A DNA stretch of 64,000 nt from Polystyrenella longa (GTDB lineage: Bacteria; Planctomycetota; Planctomycetia; Planctomycetales; Planctomycetaceae), in the NCBI RefSeq assembly GCF_007750395.1, contig NZ_CP036281.1, forward strand, positions 1,113,501-1,177,500, in the 5' to 3' direction. Positions 53,946 to 62,932 of the stretch are shown piece after piece. The notes under the pieces are model-generated. The model was not told the DNA's origin and searched no databases. It worked only from the letters and a program-made list of their open reading frames with translations. A program made the position numbers and the translations under genes. How positions within the stretch are numbered: position 1 is the stretch's first letter; each line of letters starts with the position of its first letter.

Positions 53946-54044
53946 TTCGCAACATGTCCTGTAGCTGCGATGACCGAGCAGTCTGATTGTTACAATACGA
54001 CCGAGATTAATCCCGGGGAATCCCACTTTCAGTAAGGTGACACC

Positions 54045-54908
54045 ATGAAACTGGCCAAAGTTGTTGCAGCAGGAGAAGTTACACCGGCAGTTGTTGAAGG
54101 CGACGAAGTCCGTCTGCTTGATCTGACTCAAGTTGAGAATGTGAAAACGCTGTCGGACATCCTGCATTCCCCTGATCCCGTTGGCTTAACCCGGTTCCTC
54201 ATCGATACCAAGCTGGACCCCGTCTCGGTTGAACAGGTGGAATGGCTGCCACCGCTGGATCAGCAGGAAGTCTGGGCCGCGGGTGTGACCTACAAGCGGA
54301 GCCAACAGGCCCGTATGGAAGAATCCGAAACGGGTGCTTCTCATTACGATAAAGTTTACGAAGCGGATCGCCCCGAACTGTTCTTTAAAGCGACTCCCAA
54401 CCGCGTCGTCGCCCCTGGTAAGCCTGTTCGTGTTCGCTATGACAGCAACTGGTCTGTCCCGGAGCCCGAATTCGCCCTGGTGATAAACCCTGACATGAAG
54501 ATTGTCGGGTACACAATCGGAAATGACATGTCGGCCCGCGACATCGAAGGGGAAAACCCGCTGTATCTGCCCCAGGCAAAGTTATACAAAGAATGTTGTG
54601 CCCTCGGACCTTCCATTCTTTTAGCGGGCGACGGAGAGTTGAACCTTGCCGAAATTGAAGTCCGTTTGAAAATCGAACGCAATGGAGAAACCATCGTCTC
54701 CGGAGAGACCGCCCTCGATCAACTGCACCGATCTCTGACGGAACTCGTCGCCTGGCTTGGTCGCGATAATGAATTCCCTGGCGGAGCGATTCTGCTCACC
54801 GGTACCGGGATCATTCCTCCCGATGAATTCTCGCTCGAACAGGACGACCTTATTCATATGTCCGTCACTGGCATCGGTACTTTAACCAACCCGGTTGTGA
54901 AGGACTGA
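54045..54908 (+). CDS. Fumarylacetoacetate hydrolase (FAH) family protein
   Basis: A member of the FAH superfamily, which cleaves or isomerises acylpyruvates and related ring-cleavage products with a divalent metal. The N-terminal strands precede EVWAAGVTYKRSQQARMEE (about 74-92). Metal ligands follow in SVPEPEFALVI (Glu-x-Glu, near residues 141-143) and further in GYTIGNDMSARDIEGENPLYLPQAKLYKECCALGPSILL (about 157-195), the family core. The end has IPPDEFSLEQDDLIHMSVTGIGTLTNPV. A hydratase or 2-hydroxyhepta-diene-dioate isomerase is likely, but the substrate is not known. Single gene, 100 bases after the pseudouridine synthase. Confidence 0.9.
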   Translation: MKLAKVVAAGEVTPAVVEGDEVRLLDLTQVENVKTLSDILHSPDPVGLTRFLIDTKLDPVSVEQVEWLPPLDQQEVWAAGVTYKRSQQARMEESETGASHYDKVYEADRPELFFKATPNRVVAPGKPVRVRYDSNWSVPEPEFALVINPDMKIVGYTIGNDMSARDIEGENPLYLPQAKLYKECCALGPSILLAGDGELNLAEIEVRLKIERNGETIVSGETALDQLHRSLTELVAWLGRDNEFPGGAILLTGTGIIPPDEFSLEQDDLIHMSVTGIGTLTNPVVKD

Positions 54909-55018
54909 TGACAGAATTGACTGACGACAGAATAGGCTGACGACGCTGGGAGCAGGTCGATTATTGATCGACGTCGACGACAACCAGGCACTGAACGCGA
55001 CAGGGAGGCAACATCGCC

Positions 55019-55936
55019 ATGGCGACAAATTGGAATCAAGTACGACAGGGCGATTGCATTAAAGGGATGCAACAGCTTGAAGGTGGCTCGGTTGATCTTG
55101 CTTTCGCCGATCCTCCGTTCAACATCGGATACGATTACGACACGTACAATGACGACCGCTCTGCTGACGAGTATCTCGACTGGTCGAAAACCTGGCTCAG
55201 TGAAGTTGTCCGAGTTCTCAAACCTGATGGCACCTTCTGGTTGGCGATTGGTGACGAATACGCGGCCGAACTCAAAGTCATGATGCAGAGAGAACTCGGC
55301 CTGCACTGCCGCAGTTGGGTCATCTGGTATTACACCTTTGGCGTGAACTGTAAAAACAAATTCAGCCGCTCGCACGCGCATCTCTTTCATATGGTTAAGA
55401 ATCCGAAAGAGTTCACCTTCAACGCCGACGATCCTCAGATTCGCATCCCTTCCGCGCGCCAACTCGTCTACGGTGACAAGCGAGCCAACCCGAAAGGACG
55501 TCTGCCGGACGATACCTGGATTCTTCGGCCACAGGATATTCCAGAGTCGTTCCAATCCGAAGAAGATACCTGGTACGTCCCTCGTGTGAATGGAACGTTC
55601 AAAGAGCGCAAAGGATGGCACGGTTGCCAGATGCCGGAATTGATTCTTGCTCGCATTATCCGCGCCTGCACTCACGAGGGAGCCAAAGTCCTCGACCCCT
55701 TCTCGGGAAGCGGCACCACACTTGCCGTCGCTAAAAAACTCCACCGGGAATTTCTCGGATTTGAATTGTCCGAAGAATACACCACCCGCGTAAACGAACG
55801 CCTTTCGGAAATTACTCCCGGTGATCCATTACAGGGGACCGAAAACCCGCTCAAGAGTGCTCCTTCGACCAAGAATGGAAAGACACTCGAGTCGCGTCAA
55901 AAGAAGAACAAAACGATACCGAAAGAACGTCTCTAA
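55019..55936 (+). CDS. Site-specific DNA-methyltransferase (N4/N6 type), orphan
   Basis: A DNA amino-methyltransferase of the beta class: the catalytic motif [11 protein letters not shown] (motif IV, about 29-39, DPPF instead of DPPY) comes first, then the target domain (about 90-205), and the SAM motif [32 protein letters not shown] (about 221-252) last. The 305 residues match small members, such as CcrM-like and phage enzymes. DPPF is common among N6-adenine and N4-cytosine enzymes. No restriction gene adjoins it, so it is an orphan that could control gene expression, mismatch repair or cell cycle rather than restriction. The ATG at 55019 follows a GGAGGCAAC-like purine stretch. Confidence 0.9.
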   Translation: MATNWNQVRQGDCIKGMQQLEGGSVDLAFADPPFNIGYDYDTYNDDRSADEYLDWSKTWLSEVVRVLKPDGTFWLAIGDEYAAELKVMMQRELGLHCRSWVIWYYTFGVNCKNKFSRSHAHLFHMVKNPKEFTFNADDPQIRIPSARQLVYGDKRANPKGRLPDDTWILRPQDIPESFQSEEDTWYVPRVNGTFKERKGWHGCQMPELILARIIRACTHEGAKVLDPFSGSGTTLAVAKKLHREFLGFELSEEYTTRVNERLSEITPGDPLQGTENPLKSAPSTKNGKTLESRQKKNKTIPKERL

Positions 55937-55972
55937 TCGCACGCTTCTTTAATGTTTGTTCACGGCTAATAT

Positions 55973-56003
55973 CACCGCACGATTTCTCGTGCGGTTTTTT
56001 TTA
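55973..56003 (+). terminator. Rho-independent terminator
   Basis: CCGCACGA (55975-55982) pairs with TCGTGCGG (55987-55994), loop TTTC, followed by eight T. It ends the methyltransferase gene. Confidence 0.9.
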
Positions 56004-56086
56004 TCGACCTCAGTTTTTGCCCCGATTTCCCAGTGACTAAAAAAGTACAGGTTCTACTTCTAGACATGCGAGTTGGCTATCAATCA

Positions 56087-56620
56087 TCACTTTTCAAAAA
56101 TCCGAATGAAGAGTTCAATAACCTGGGACTCTTTGTCCTCCGGATTTTCACTGTGCTGAACGTAGCTTAAGAGTTTGATCGGCTCCCCTTTGAGGAGCCA
56201 AATCTGATCTCCTTTTTTCACAAACCATTCGTTATCGGACGTGAAAAAATGCGAACTTCCAACTCTCCAAATAATTCCTGGGCTTCTCTCGAAGAAGGCT
56301 TCAAGTCGATTTGAAAAAGGAGGTGAATCTAAATACATTTCAGACATAGTATGTTTGTAGATGGTGCCATCAGGAAGCGGCTGCATTCGATAAATTTCTG
56401 CGATGCACGGGGAAAAGTTTTCGATCGACACTTTGCAATCGAGTTTTTCATTCGACGTGGTGGATGTATCAATATAGAGCAGGGCATCGGCTGGGCCGCT
56501 GCTGAATGCGTAAACGAGGGCAAACGAGAATACACTCAGAATGAATAAACCCGACCCAATCCAGCGCCATCGTCGTGGGGCTTTCTGCTCCTCATTTTGT
56601 TTTTCTGCTTCTGTCGACAT
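56087..56620 (-). CDS. Membrane-anchored hypothetical protein
   Basis: A product of about 177 residues with a charged start (MSTEAEKQNEEQKAPRRWRW), one hydrophobic segment (IGSGLFILSVFSFALVYAF, about 21-39), and an outer part of about 135 residues with no known domain. Two cysteines (near 60 and 70, in LDCKVSIENFSPC) may form a disulfide outside the cytoplasm. The ATG at 56620 has AGGAAG at 6 bases; an open frame runs back to 56713, without support. It converges with the DNA methyltransferase terminator and diverges from the zinc-ribbon gene. Function unknown. Confidence 0.72.
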   Translation of the reverse strand: MSTEAEKQNEEQKAPRRWRWIGSGLFILSVFSFALVYAFSSGPADALLYIDTSTTSNEKLDCKVSIENFSPCIAEIYRMQPLPDGTIYKHTMSEMYLDSPPFSNRLEAFFERSPGIIWRVGSSHFFTSDNEWFVKKGDQIWLLKGEPIKLLSYVQHSENPEDKESQVIELFIRIFEK

Positions 56621-56802
56621 GTATTCTTCCTCGATTAGACCGATGCATATGACAGTTTGGATCATTACATTCCTGACCTGTTGACTTATTAACAAGTCTT
56701 GCTGTGGCGCCATTTTAACTATATAAAGGAGGTCTCTTCTACTTTTTCACATCTGCTACATTTCTGTAAGGGTACCAGCCCACTCGCTCAAAGGGGAAGC
56801 CT

Positions 56803-57720
56803 GTGCCGAAAACCTCTTTCGCTGTTCAATGTCCAGAATGTCAGACGCGTTTCAAAATGCGCGATAAGAAGGTCATTGGACGTAAGAAAAAATGCCCCCA
56901 GTGCTCTGCTCATTTCGTGGTTCGCCCCGAATCAACGGCAGATGAATTCGAATCAGTGGGGGCAAGTTCATCGGGAGGATCATCGCTTCCTCCAAGACGC
57001 TCGGCTCGGAAACCGGCCAAAAAACGCCGGGTGGTACGCGACGAATTCGAAGACGGACCGGCGACCGGCAAAAAACGTCGATCAAAAAAACGAGAACCCG
57101 AAAAGCAAGAAAGCAAAGTGCTCTTGTATGTACTCATCGGGATGATTCCTCTGTTGCTTTGTGGAATCGGAGCGCTGGTTTACTTCGTAGGCATACCTGG
57201 ATCCGGAGGAGGTGCCATAGCAGAAGAGTTCGTCATGCCGGAAGAATATGACACCTGGGGAACGCGCGACAGTAATTTTCAATTTCAGTATCCCAAAGGA
57301 TGGGCAGCGTCAGGGGTAAAAAAACGAGCTTCCGTCGAGCACGGCTCCATTAAAATCTCGGCAGAGGACAGCTTGGTGGGGTCGCTGTTTGCCGATATCT
57401 CCAGAGGCCCGGGTGTCATCGGCGAAAAGCCGGAGCGTTTTCCCGTCGACGATGTCCACGACCTCATGGGAGCCAAACTCGTCGAGAAGCACCCCGACTG
57501 GTCCGAAGTGGACCGTGACCGTCTGAAAAACAGAGGCGGAAACTCCCATCTATCCGAATACACTTACAGCACCTTTTTCGGAGGCGAACGCAAAGGGTAT
57601 CGGCTCACACTCCTCAATGCGAAATATCAACTGAACGTACTGCTCGAATGCGATGCCGATGAATTCGAACAAGTCAAACCCCTCTTCGAAGAAATGATGC
57701 CTACCTTCGGCCCTAAATAA
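56803..57720 (+). CDS. MJ0042-type zinc-ribbon membrane protein
   Basis: An N-terminal zinc ribbon of the MJ0042 type (VQCPECQTRFKM and KKKCPQCSAHF, about 8-42) is followed by a charged linker (about 45-105, many Lys and Arg) and a membrane helix (LLYVLIGMIPLLLCGIGALVYFV, about 107-129). The outer part (about 145-305) is a globular domain with FQFQYPKGW and an alternating strand pattern resembling a planctomycete family of periplasmic domains. The start is a GTG at 56803 with GGGGAAG before it. This architecture is common in the phylum, and zinc-ribbon and FHA proteins may both belong to regulatory networks, but the function is not known. Confidence 0.82.
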   Translation: MPKTSFAVQCPECQTRFKMRDKKVIGRKKKCPQCSAHFVVRPESTADEFESVGASSSGGSSLPPRRSARKPAKKRRVVRDEFEDGPATGKKRRSKKREPEKQESKVLLYVLIGMIPLLLCGIGALVYFVGIPGSGGGAIAEEFVMPEEYDTWGTRDSNFQFQYPKGWAASGVKKRASVEHGSIKISAEDSLVGSLFADISRGPGVIGEKPERFPVDDVHDLMGAKLVEKHPDWSEVDRDRLKNRGGNSHLSEYTYSTFFGGERKGYRLTLLNAKYQLNVLLECDADEFEQVKPLFEEMMPTFGPK

Positions 57721-57769
57721 AATGGGGTCGTGGTGAGTCAGGCAGTTAATTCTGTTTGCATCAGTTCAG

Positions 57770-57806
57770 CTGTGTGAATCCGTGTCTTTCTGTGGTTCCA
57801 ACCAAC
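57770..57806. repeat. Half copy of a dispersed intergenic repeat
   Basis: This 37-base stretch matches 32197-32233 at 33 of 37 positions, including an exact 'ctgtggttccaaccaac'. It lies between two convergent genes and has no inverted partner here. Confidence 0.7.
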
Positions 57807-57830
57807 ATCTTGCATTAAGTCACTTCGGTA

Positions 57831-59144
57831 CTACTTCGCCAGTGACACACCGATGATCTCTTCGTGGTTGCGGACATAGATGTTCTTGTTGGCGAAGGCC
57901 GGGTGACACCAGACCATTTGCATTCCGTTGGTGGAAGGGCCAGGGTCGATCAGGTGGGTGCGATCGAGTTCCTGGTAACTTTCCGGGTTCAGGTTGGCGA
58001 TGATCAGGTCGCCTTCGCTGTTAAATAGAAAGAAGCGGTCCTCCTGTTTTACTGCAAAAGCAGTCGCTCCTTTCTTAGAACGTTCCCCGGTCGTCGGTTC
58101 ATACGTGCTCCAGAGATGGTCGCCCGTTTTGACATCAAAGCAGACAAACGCCGCATTCCCGTTCACACCATACATGAAGTCTCCTTCCATAAAGGGGATA
58201 CTCGATTGCGCCGAAATCCCCAGGCGTCCATTCCCTTCCCACAACTGCTCGACGGCAGGCTTGTCCTTGTTCAATTGAAGCATCTCCGATTTCTGGGGCG
58301 TACCAGCGACAAACAGGTAATGGTTCTTCACCCTCGGAGTGATCACAGCCAGACCGTAGATCGTATCAAATGGGTGAGTCCAGTAGACTTCACCTGACTT
58401 CGGATTGAGACCGTTAACCGAGTCGCCCGACAGAATGATCAATTGCTCCACTCCACCCGCCTGAGTGATCGCTGGCGAGGAGTAACCGATATCGCTGGCC
58501 GACAAGCTCTTCCAGATTTCTTTGCCAGTCGTTTTATCAAACGCCACGGCAATCGAACCCTCTCCACCCACGATACAGAACAGCATGTCGTTATGGAGCA
58601 GGGGATGCGTGCAGGAACCCCAATGAGCCGGGCGGTCGTAGTATTTCTTTTTGAAATCGACTTCCCAGATGACCTCGCCTTTATCCAGGCTCAGACATTT
58701 AAGATCGCCCATTGCCCCGACGGAATACACCCGGTTGCCTTCGATCGCAGGAGTCGACCGGGGCCCCGCTCCGTACGAGATGTTGTAAGGGCAGTCGTAC
58801 TCATGCTTCCAGACGATCTCGCCCGTCGACTCACTCAGAGCCAGAATCCGTTCCTTCCCCGTCCGTTTATCCCGCTGAGTCCCTTCGTAATGACTGGGGC
58901 CGGAATCGGAAACATAGTCCGTGACGATCACATATCCCTGCGCGACGGCAGGGCCGGAGTAACCCTCCCCGATGGGTGTTCGCCACAGTACCTTCGGTCC
59001 CTCGGCAGGGAATTCCTTGACAATTCCACTCTCCCGCCAGATAGAATCTCCCTGAGGCCCCAACCAGTGCGGCCAGTCTTCGGCTTGAGTTGTAGCTGAA
59101 CAGCAGCAAACAAAAAGACATACGGCAAAGCAAAGGCGTATCAT
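57831..59144 (-). CDS. PQQ-like beta-propeller repeat protein, secreted
   Basis: A signal peptide (LCFAVCLFVCCCSATTQA, about 4-21) precedes a beta-propeller of PQQ-like repeats. The mature start, DWPHWLGPQGDSIWRESG, is a typical opening, and repeats of the AFDKTTGKEIWKS type recur, for example ALSESTGEIVWKHEY, SLDKGEVIWEVDF and CFDVKTGDHLWSTYE. The family is large in planctomycetes and usually lacks catalytic residues for PQQ dehydrogenase, so it is a structural or binding propeller. About 437 residues fits seven or eight blades. Single gene. Confidence 0.92.
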   Translation of the reverse strand: MIRLCFAVCLFVCCCSATTQAEDWPHWLGPQGDSIWRESGIVKEFPAEGPKVLWRTPIGEGYSGPAVAQGYVIVTDYVSDSGPSHYEGTQRDKRTGKERILALSESTGEIVWKHEYDCPYNISYGAGPRSTPAIEGNRVYSVGAMGDLKCLSLDKGEVIWEVDFKKKYYDRPAHWGSCTHPLLHNDMLFCIVGGEGSIAVAFDKTTGKEIWKSLSASDIGYSSPAITQAGGVEQLIILSGDSVNGLNPKSGEVYWTHPFDTIYGLAVITPRVKNHYLFVAGTPQKSEMLQLNKDKPAVEQLWEGNGRLGISAQSSIPFMEGDFMYGVNGNAAFVCFDVKTGDHLWSTYEPTTGERSKKGATAFAVKQEDRFFLFNSEGDLIIANLNPESYQELDRTHLIDPGPSTNGMQMVWCHPAFANKNIYVRNHEEIIGVSLAK

Positions 59145-59231
59145 GAGCAGAGTCCTTCTTTAGACGAACAGCACCGGTTACACAGGTTTAGCTATATCAT
59201 CCTGCCTGATAATTAGCATTTCCGCAAGTTA

Positions 59232-60122
59232 CTAACCCGCGTTATAAGTCGGTTGGGGTTGCGGAATTGGAGGAGCGGGTTGTTCCCGTTTCGCTTCGCG
59301 GATTAATTCGAATAGTGTCTCGACTTCGTAATGCACGGATCGCGGGGCCGTGATGATGAGGATGTTCACACTCGGCAGGTACTGCAGGTGACTGACCTGA
59401 CGTCGCAGGTCCATGTCGTTATCCGCTTGTTCTATGGGAACAATGCTGCCACTTATGGGCTCGAATAGACGATCGGCAAATCGCCAGTAAACATGTATCT
59501 GATTCGTGAGGAGGTCAATCAGTTCGGCAGCACCGGGGCTTTGCTGATCGGTCTGCACCGAGTAAAAACTAACGTCGTAGAATTTTCGCGACATTTCGCT
59601 TGGAGCAAAGATTCGGAGACCGACATTGGCAATGAGGACGCCACCTTCTGTAGGAATGGCAAGGTACTCATATAACATGTTTTTGAATTCGGCTTGATAT
59701 TCATTACTGTAATGAATAAACAATTGCTGGCTTAAATCATTCAATCCATCCTGGAAGCTTTGCGATTCCAACGTCACGTCCGTGCCGAGTGTCTTGCTAT
59801 AAATCTCTTCAAACGTTTTCCGTCCAATCAGACCTTCGAATTCCACGTCGAGCTTGACTGCCTTAGCCATCGCAAGAATCGCTTCATCAACTGTCTGGGT
59901 TGCTTTCAGCTCGACTCTGAGCGGTTGATTCAGCTTCTGTTTATTCTCGGCCAGTTGGAGAGCAGCTGTCGACTCCGGGTTAACGACCTGGGCGACCTTG
60001 AGAGTCTGTTCCGTTTTCGATTCGGCAACAGATTCCTCTTCACTACGGCACGGGTTCGCGGCGTAAGAAAGACCGACGACAACGCAAGGCAAGACGTACA
60101 GTAGTGATTTTTTAAAACGCAT
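59232..60122 (-). CDS. Secreted protein, paralogue A (STN/secretin-N-like)
   Basis: A signal peptide (SLLYVLPCVVVGLSYA, about 6-21) is followed by a linker and a part resembling an STN or secretin short domain: LRVELKATQTVDEAILAMAKAVKLDVEFEGLIG (about 68-100). The C-terminus has the conserved LPSVNILIITAPRSVHYEVETLFELI (about 248-273). It is a paralogue of the gene at 61711-62580, which shares the same plan and the APRSVHYE motif. Such domains often assist binding or assembly of a secretin, but no secretin gene is near. GGAG precedes the ATG at 60122. Function unknown. Confidence 0.8.
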   Translation of the reverse strand: MRFKKSLLYVLPCVVVGLSYAANPCRSEEESVAESKTEQTLKVAQVVNPESTAALQLAENKQKLNQPLRVELKATQTVDEAILAMAKAVKLDVEFEGLIGRKTFEEIYSKTLGTDVTLESQSFQDGLNDLSQQLFIHYSNEYQAEFKNMLYEYLAIPTEGGVLIANVGLRIFAPSEMSRKFYDVSFYSVQTDQQSPGAAELIDLLTNQIHVYWRFADRLFEPISGSIVPIEQADNDMDLRRQVSHLQYLPSVNILIITAPRSVHYEVETLFELIREAKREQPAPPIPQPQPTYNAG

Positions 60123-60209
60123 AGTAACTCCGTTGTTGATGCGGTTAACGTAGATGCTTGGGACCGTGATTTATGGTTGTTGGGATTCTAAAACAGCGAA
60201 CCACCTAAT

Positions 60210-60229
60210 AGCCCGTTGAATTTCTCCCT
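60210..60229. repeat. 20-base repeat, left copy
   Basis: agcccgttgaatttctccct here is identical to 61657-61676, in the same orientation. It lies 72 bases before the transposase remnant and may be its left terminal sequence. Confidence 0.7.
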
Positions 60230-60300
60230 ACGCGCCGGAATCTTCAATTGATATCTTCTCTCCCATCGCATTCAGTCGCAATGGTCAACGGAGGAACGGC

Positions 60301-60597
60301 ATGGCACTCGGAAAACGTGAGCACGAACGGCAGGAATCACTCTGGGTCGAGACACGCAAGCTGACCGCGCCCGGGCATCATTTCTATATCCGGCTCAACA
60401 AGTTGCTGCGGGAAGCCGGGTTTGATGCGTTTCTCGAAGAGTTATGCGCTCCCTACTATCACGAACGGGGACGTAAAGTCGATTCCTCCCGGCGTCTACT
60501 TCCGCATGCTGATGGTGGGGTATTTCGAAGGGATCGACTCCCAACGCGGCATCGCCTGGCGGTGTGCCGATTCCCTCTCGCTGCGGCAATTCCTGAT
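60301..60597 (+). pseudogene. Frameshifted, truncated transposase (DUF772/IS5-IS1182-type N-terminus)
   Basis: The frame from 60301 reads MALGKREHERQESLWVETRK, then HHFYIRLNKLLREAGFDAFLEELCAPYYHERGR, typical of the N-terminus of a DUF772-type transposase. Near 60473-60480 the frame shifts by one base: the continuation SIPPGVYFRMLMVGYFEGIDSQRGIAWRCADSLSLRQFL is in another frame. The likeness ends near 60594; the catalytic part is missing. So this is a dead fragment of an insertion sequence. AT-rich DNA follows. Confidence 0.85.
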
Positions 60598-60951
60598 AAA
60601 GCATTCCAGCAAAACATGTGTAAATGTTGTTTCATTCCTTTAGTCGTAAAATACGTAAATCAAAACGCTGTTAAACTGCAAGTAATCAAAGCTGACAGAG
60701 ACGCATATGGGCTTTAAAAGATGAATAGACCTCTTACATCAGCTTAAGACCTCAGATGGTAATGTGGGTGTGCCATCGTCTTCACAAAACCATGCTTTTA
60801 TACTTGGAGAAGATTTAAGTAATATGAATCCTTCTGCGTGCAGATAAACTAACCTTTTTCAACAGATTAAAGAATTGTTGTCGAGGTTTTTAGCTTTCCT
60901 GTTTGATATTTTTCTCATAAGAAACTCGTTAAAAAAGTGGGCACAGAGTCA
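60598..60951. other. AT-rich intergenic stretch after the transposase remnant
   Basis: No gene is visible; the base composition is clearly richer in A and T than in the flanking core genes. It probably came with the mobile element. No right-hand terminal repeat was found. Confidence 0.5.
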
Positions 60952-61440
60952 ATGGGAATATTCCTTAGAGTCTCATCGTTCGTTTCTCTGCTAATCTTAC
61001 TCTTCAGTTTTGCCACGTACCAATCCCCAGAAAAGTCCTTCAATGAGTTCCTCACGTCAGAGGATTTACCCGAAGATATGATCATGGATCCGCTTATTCT
61101 CTGTGGAGAACCTGTTGTGCCTATTGTGCTATCGCACATAGGGGACAAGGAACTTTCCAGGCGTTTTGCTGCGATTCAATTCCTCGGTAATGGACGTTAT
61201 TCAGCAGCTCTTCCCATATTAAGAGAGATACTCAATGACAATGAGGAGTTGAGTGAATATCGTGCTGTTGCATTAGATTCTATTTTTCTCATAGACAAAA
61301 GTTCTGGCAAGGAACTTGCCAAGGAGTATGCTCCATTAGACGATGAATTAGGTCTAATATCAAAACACATAGAGGCGAGAGGTCAATCATACTTTACGGA
61401 ACGGACATACTGGCAAGCATTAACTCGATACCACGAATGA
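60952..61440 (+). CDS. Secreted HEAT-like hypothetical protein
   Basis: A signal peptide (FLRVSSFVSLLILLFSFATY) is followed by a helical part of about 120 residues with a HEAT-repeat look: LSRRFAAIQFLGNGRYSAALPILREILNDNEELSEYRAVALDSIFLI (in part). I use the ATG at 60952; a GTG at 60937 is possible. It is in AT-rich DNA between the transposase remnant and the second repeat copy, so it probably arrived by transfer. Function unknown. Confidence 0.65.
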   Translation: MGIFLRVSSFVSLLILLFSFATYQSPEKSFNEFLTSEDLPEDMIMDPLILCGEPVVPIVLSHIGDKELSRRFAAIQFLGNGRYSAALPILREILNDNEELSEYRAVALDSIFLIDKSSGKELAKEYAPLDDELGLISKHIEARGQSYFTERTYWQALTRYHE

Positions 61441-61656
61441 GCCCGAATCGTGAAGATATTAAGTTGAGTTGAAACCCCGTGATGCCAGATGGTTGTATTC
61501 GTGACGAGCAATTATTCCCTACCGCTTCCAATCAAAGTAATTGCGATAGGAATGCTCCTTTAGTCGGAGGCCTTACTGCATCAGAGTCCATACTTCTTGA
61601 ATAAGAGAGGGAAATGCTGTCGCTACCGGAGTCCAACATTGGATTTCCTGCTTGAC

Positions 61657-61676
61657 AGCCCGTTGAATTTCTCCCT
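61657..61676. repeat. 20-base repeat, right copy
   Basis: Identical to 60210-60229 and in the same direction, 1.4 kb apart. Since the copies are direct and not inverted, this one is not the right end of the same element; it may be the left end of a second copy. It is 35 bases after the stop of the gene at 61711. Confidence 0.7.
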
Positions 61677-61710
61677 GTGCTTCAGCATTTCTTTAATCTT
61701 ATATCACATC

Positions 61711-62580
61711 TTAACGGGGTGAACCGCCATGGCCACCTAGTAGCTCGGGGGCCGAAGGATTTTTCTCCGTGGATTCTTTTATCTCCTCCAACAACTGAGT
61801 GATCTCATAATGCACCGAGCGCGGAGCTTTGATTACCAACACTTTTGGAACTTGCAGGTAGGTAATGCTGCTCGCGATATGGAGAGCTTCGAAAGCTTCG
61901 CTTTCGCTTTCGTTTAGCTGATGAGTCATAAAAGTATGTTCCAGGGGATGCGTCGATTGTCCGCTAAAACCGATTGTTCGCCAGTAGACGGGAATGTGTG
62001 ACTTCAATAACTCAGTCAATTGGCTGGTATGCAGCGCCGATTCTTCAGAAGTATTATCCACATTGAGCTCTGCGAGAGCATATATCTTAGTAACTTGTTC
62101 ACAGGGCGAACTCATCCGGACGAGTGGATTCGCAATCAGCATCCCTTTACCGGTAGGCACAGCGAGAAACGTTCGTCGGTAAACCGCTTCGATATTGAGG
62201 TCGCCCTCGTAGTTTCGCAGTAGCATTCGCGCGAAATCATTCAAGGCTACCTGAAAGTTTTCCGCATCAATCGTGAAACTTTGGTTCACTGAAGTGGAGT
62301 AAACACTGGCGAGAATCTTCTGGTCCAGACCTTCGAGTTCCATGGTCAGTCCCGCCGCTTCCGCCATGTCACGTATCGCTTCTTCGACTGTACGATCCGC
62401 TTTGATCTCAATCTTGACAGGTGCCTTAAGCAGGCTTTCATTTTTCTTCAGCGTCCCGCTCGCACTAGACACTGTCGCCGGCGTTTCGCCATCGGTAAAT
62501 TCCTGCGCGGAGGCATTCACCAGGCAGAGAGGAATCGAAACCACGAAAATCAGGCAGCTAGCAAACCGAGTGGCATTCAT
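61711..62580 (-). CDS. Secreted protein, paralogue B (STN/secretin-N-like)
   Basis: Signal peptide FASCLIFVVSIPLCLVNASA (about 6-25), linker, then VKIEIKADRTVEEAIRDMAEAAGLTMELEGLDQ (about 56-88) of STN-like form, and at the end VPKVLVIKAPRSVHYEITQLLEEIKE (about 244-269). The plan and several blocks match paralogue A at 59232-60122, including PVYWR/HVYWR and APRSVHYE, so they arose by duplication. The two are split by 1.6 kb that holds the transposase remnant, the repeats and an AT-rich gene. The ATG at 62580 is chosen. Function unknown. Confidence 0.8.
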   Translation of the reverse strand: MNATRFASCLIFVVSIPLCLVNASAQEFTDGETPATVSSASGTLKKNESLLKAPVKIEIKADRTVEEAIRDMAEAAGLTMELEGLDQKILASVYSTSVNQSFTIDAENFQVALNDFARMLLRNYEGDLNIEAVYRRTFLAVPTGKGMLIANPLVRMSSPCEQVTKIYALAELNVDNTSEESALHTSQLTELLKSHIPVYWRTIGFSGQSTHPLEHTFMTHQLNESESEAFEALHIASSITYLQVPKVLVIKAPRSVHYEITQLLEEIKESTEKNPSAPELLGGHGGSPR

Positions 62581-62932
62581 AATATTTCCTTATATCTGAA
62601 TCGGATGAGCAAGAAGGGAACTAAAGAACTCGGTACCCTCGAAGCCGGAGTGCGCGATGGAACTATATTAGCAAACTCCTGCGTTGGCTGTCTAACACAA
62701 TCTTGGTAATGAGGTGCTTATCATTGCCAACGAGGAGTGGTCCAGGCAATCTCGCAGAGTTGTCTGGATTGCGCAGCAACACAAAAGTACTGCAAACAGA
62801 CTGAATCAAATCGCTTCCTCAACCGATTCCGACTGGAGATGATCCATTGCTTAAGTGTGCTTTCAGCACCCAGACAACTCTTTGAGATTGTCCGGGCCAC
62901 CCGCTTAGATGGTGTTTCCAAAGCATTTCTAC

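Noticed and set aside
60210..61676. Intact insertion sequence between the 20-bp repeats
   Set aside because: The repeats are direct, the transposase is truncated and frameshifted, and no inverted right end is present.
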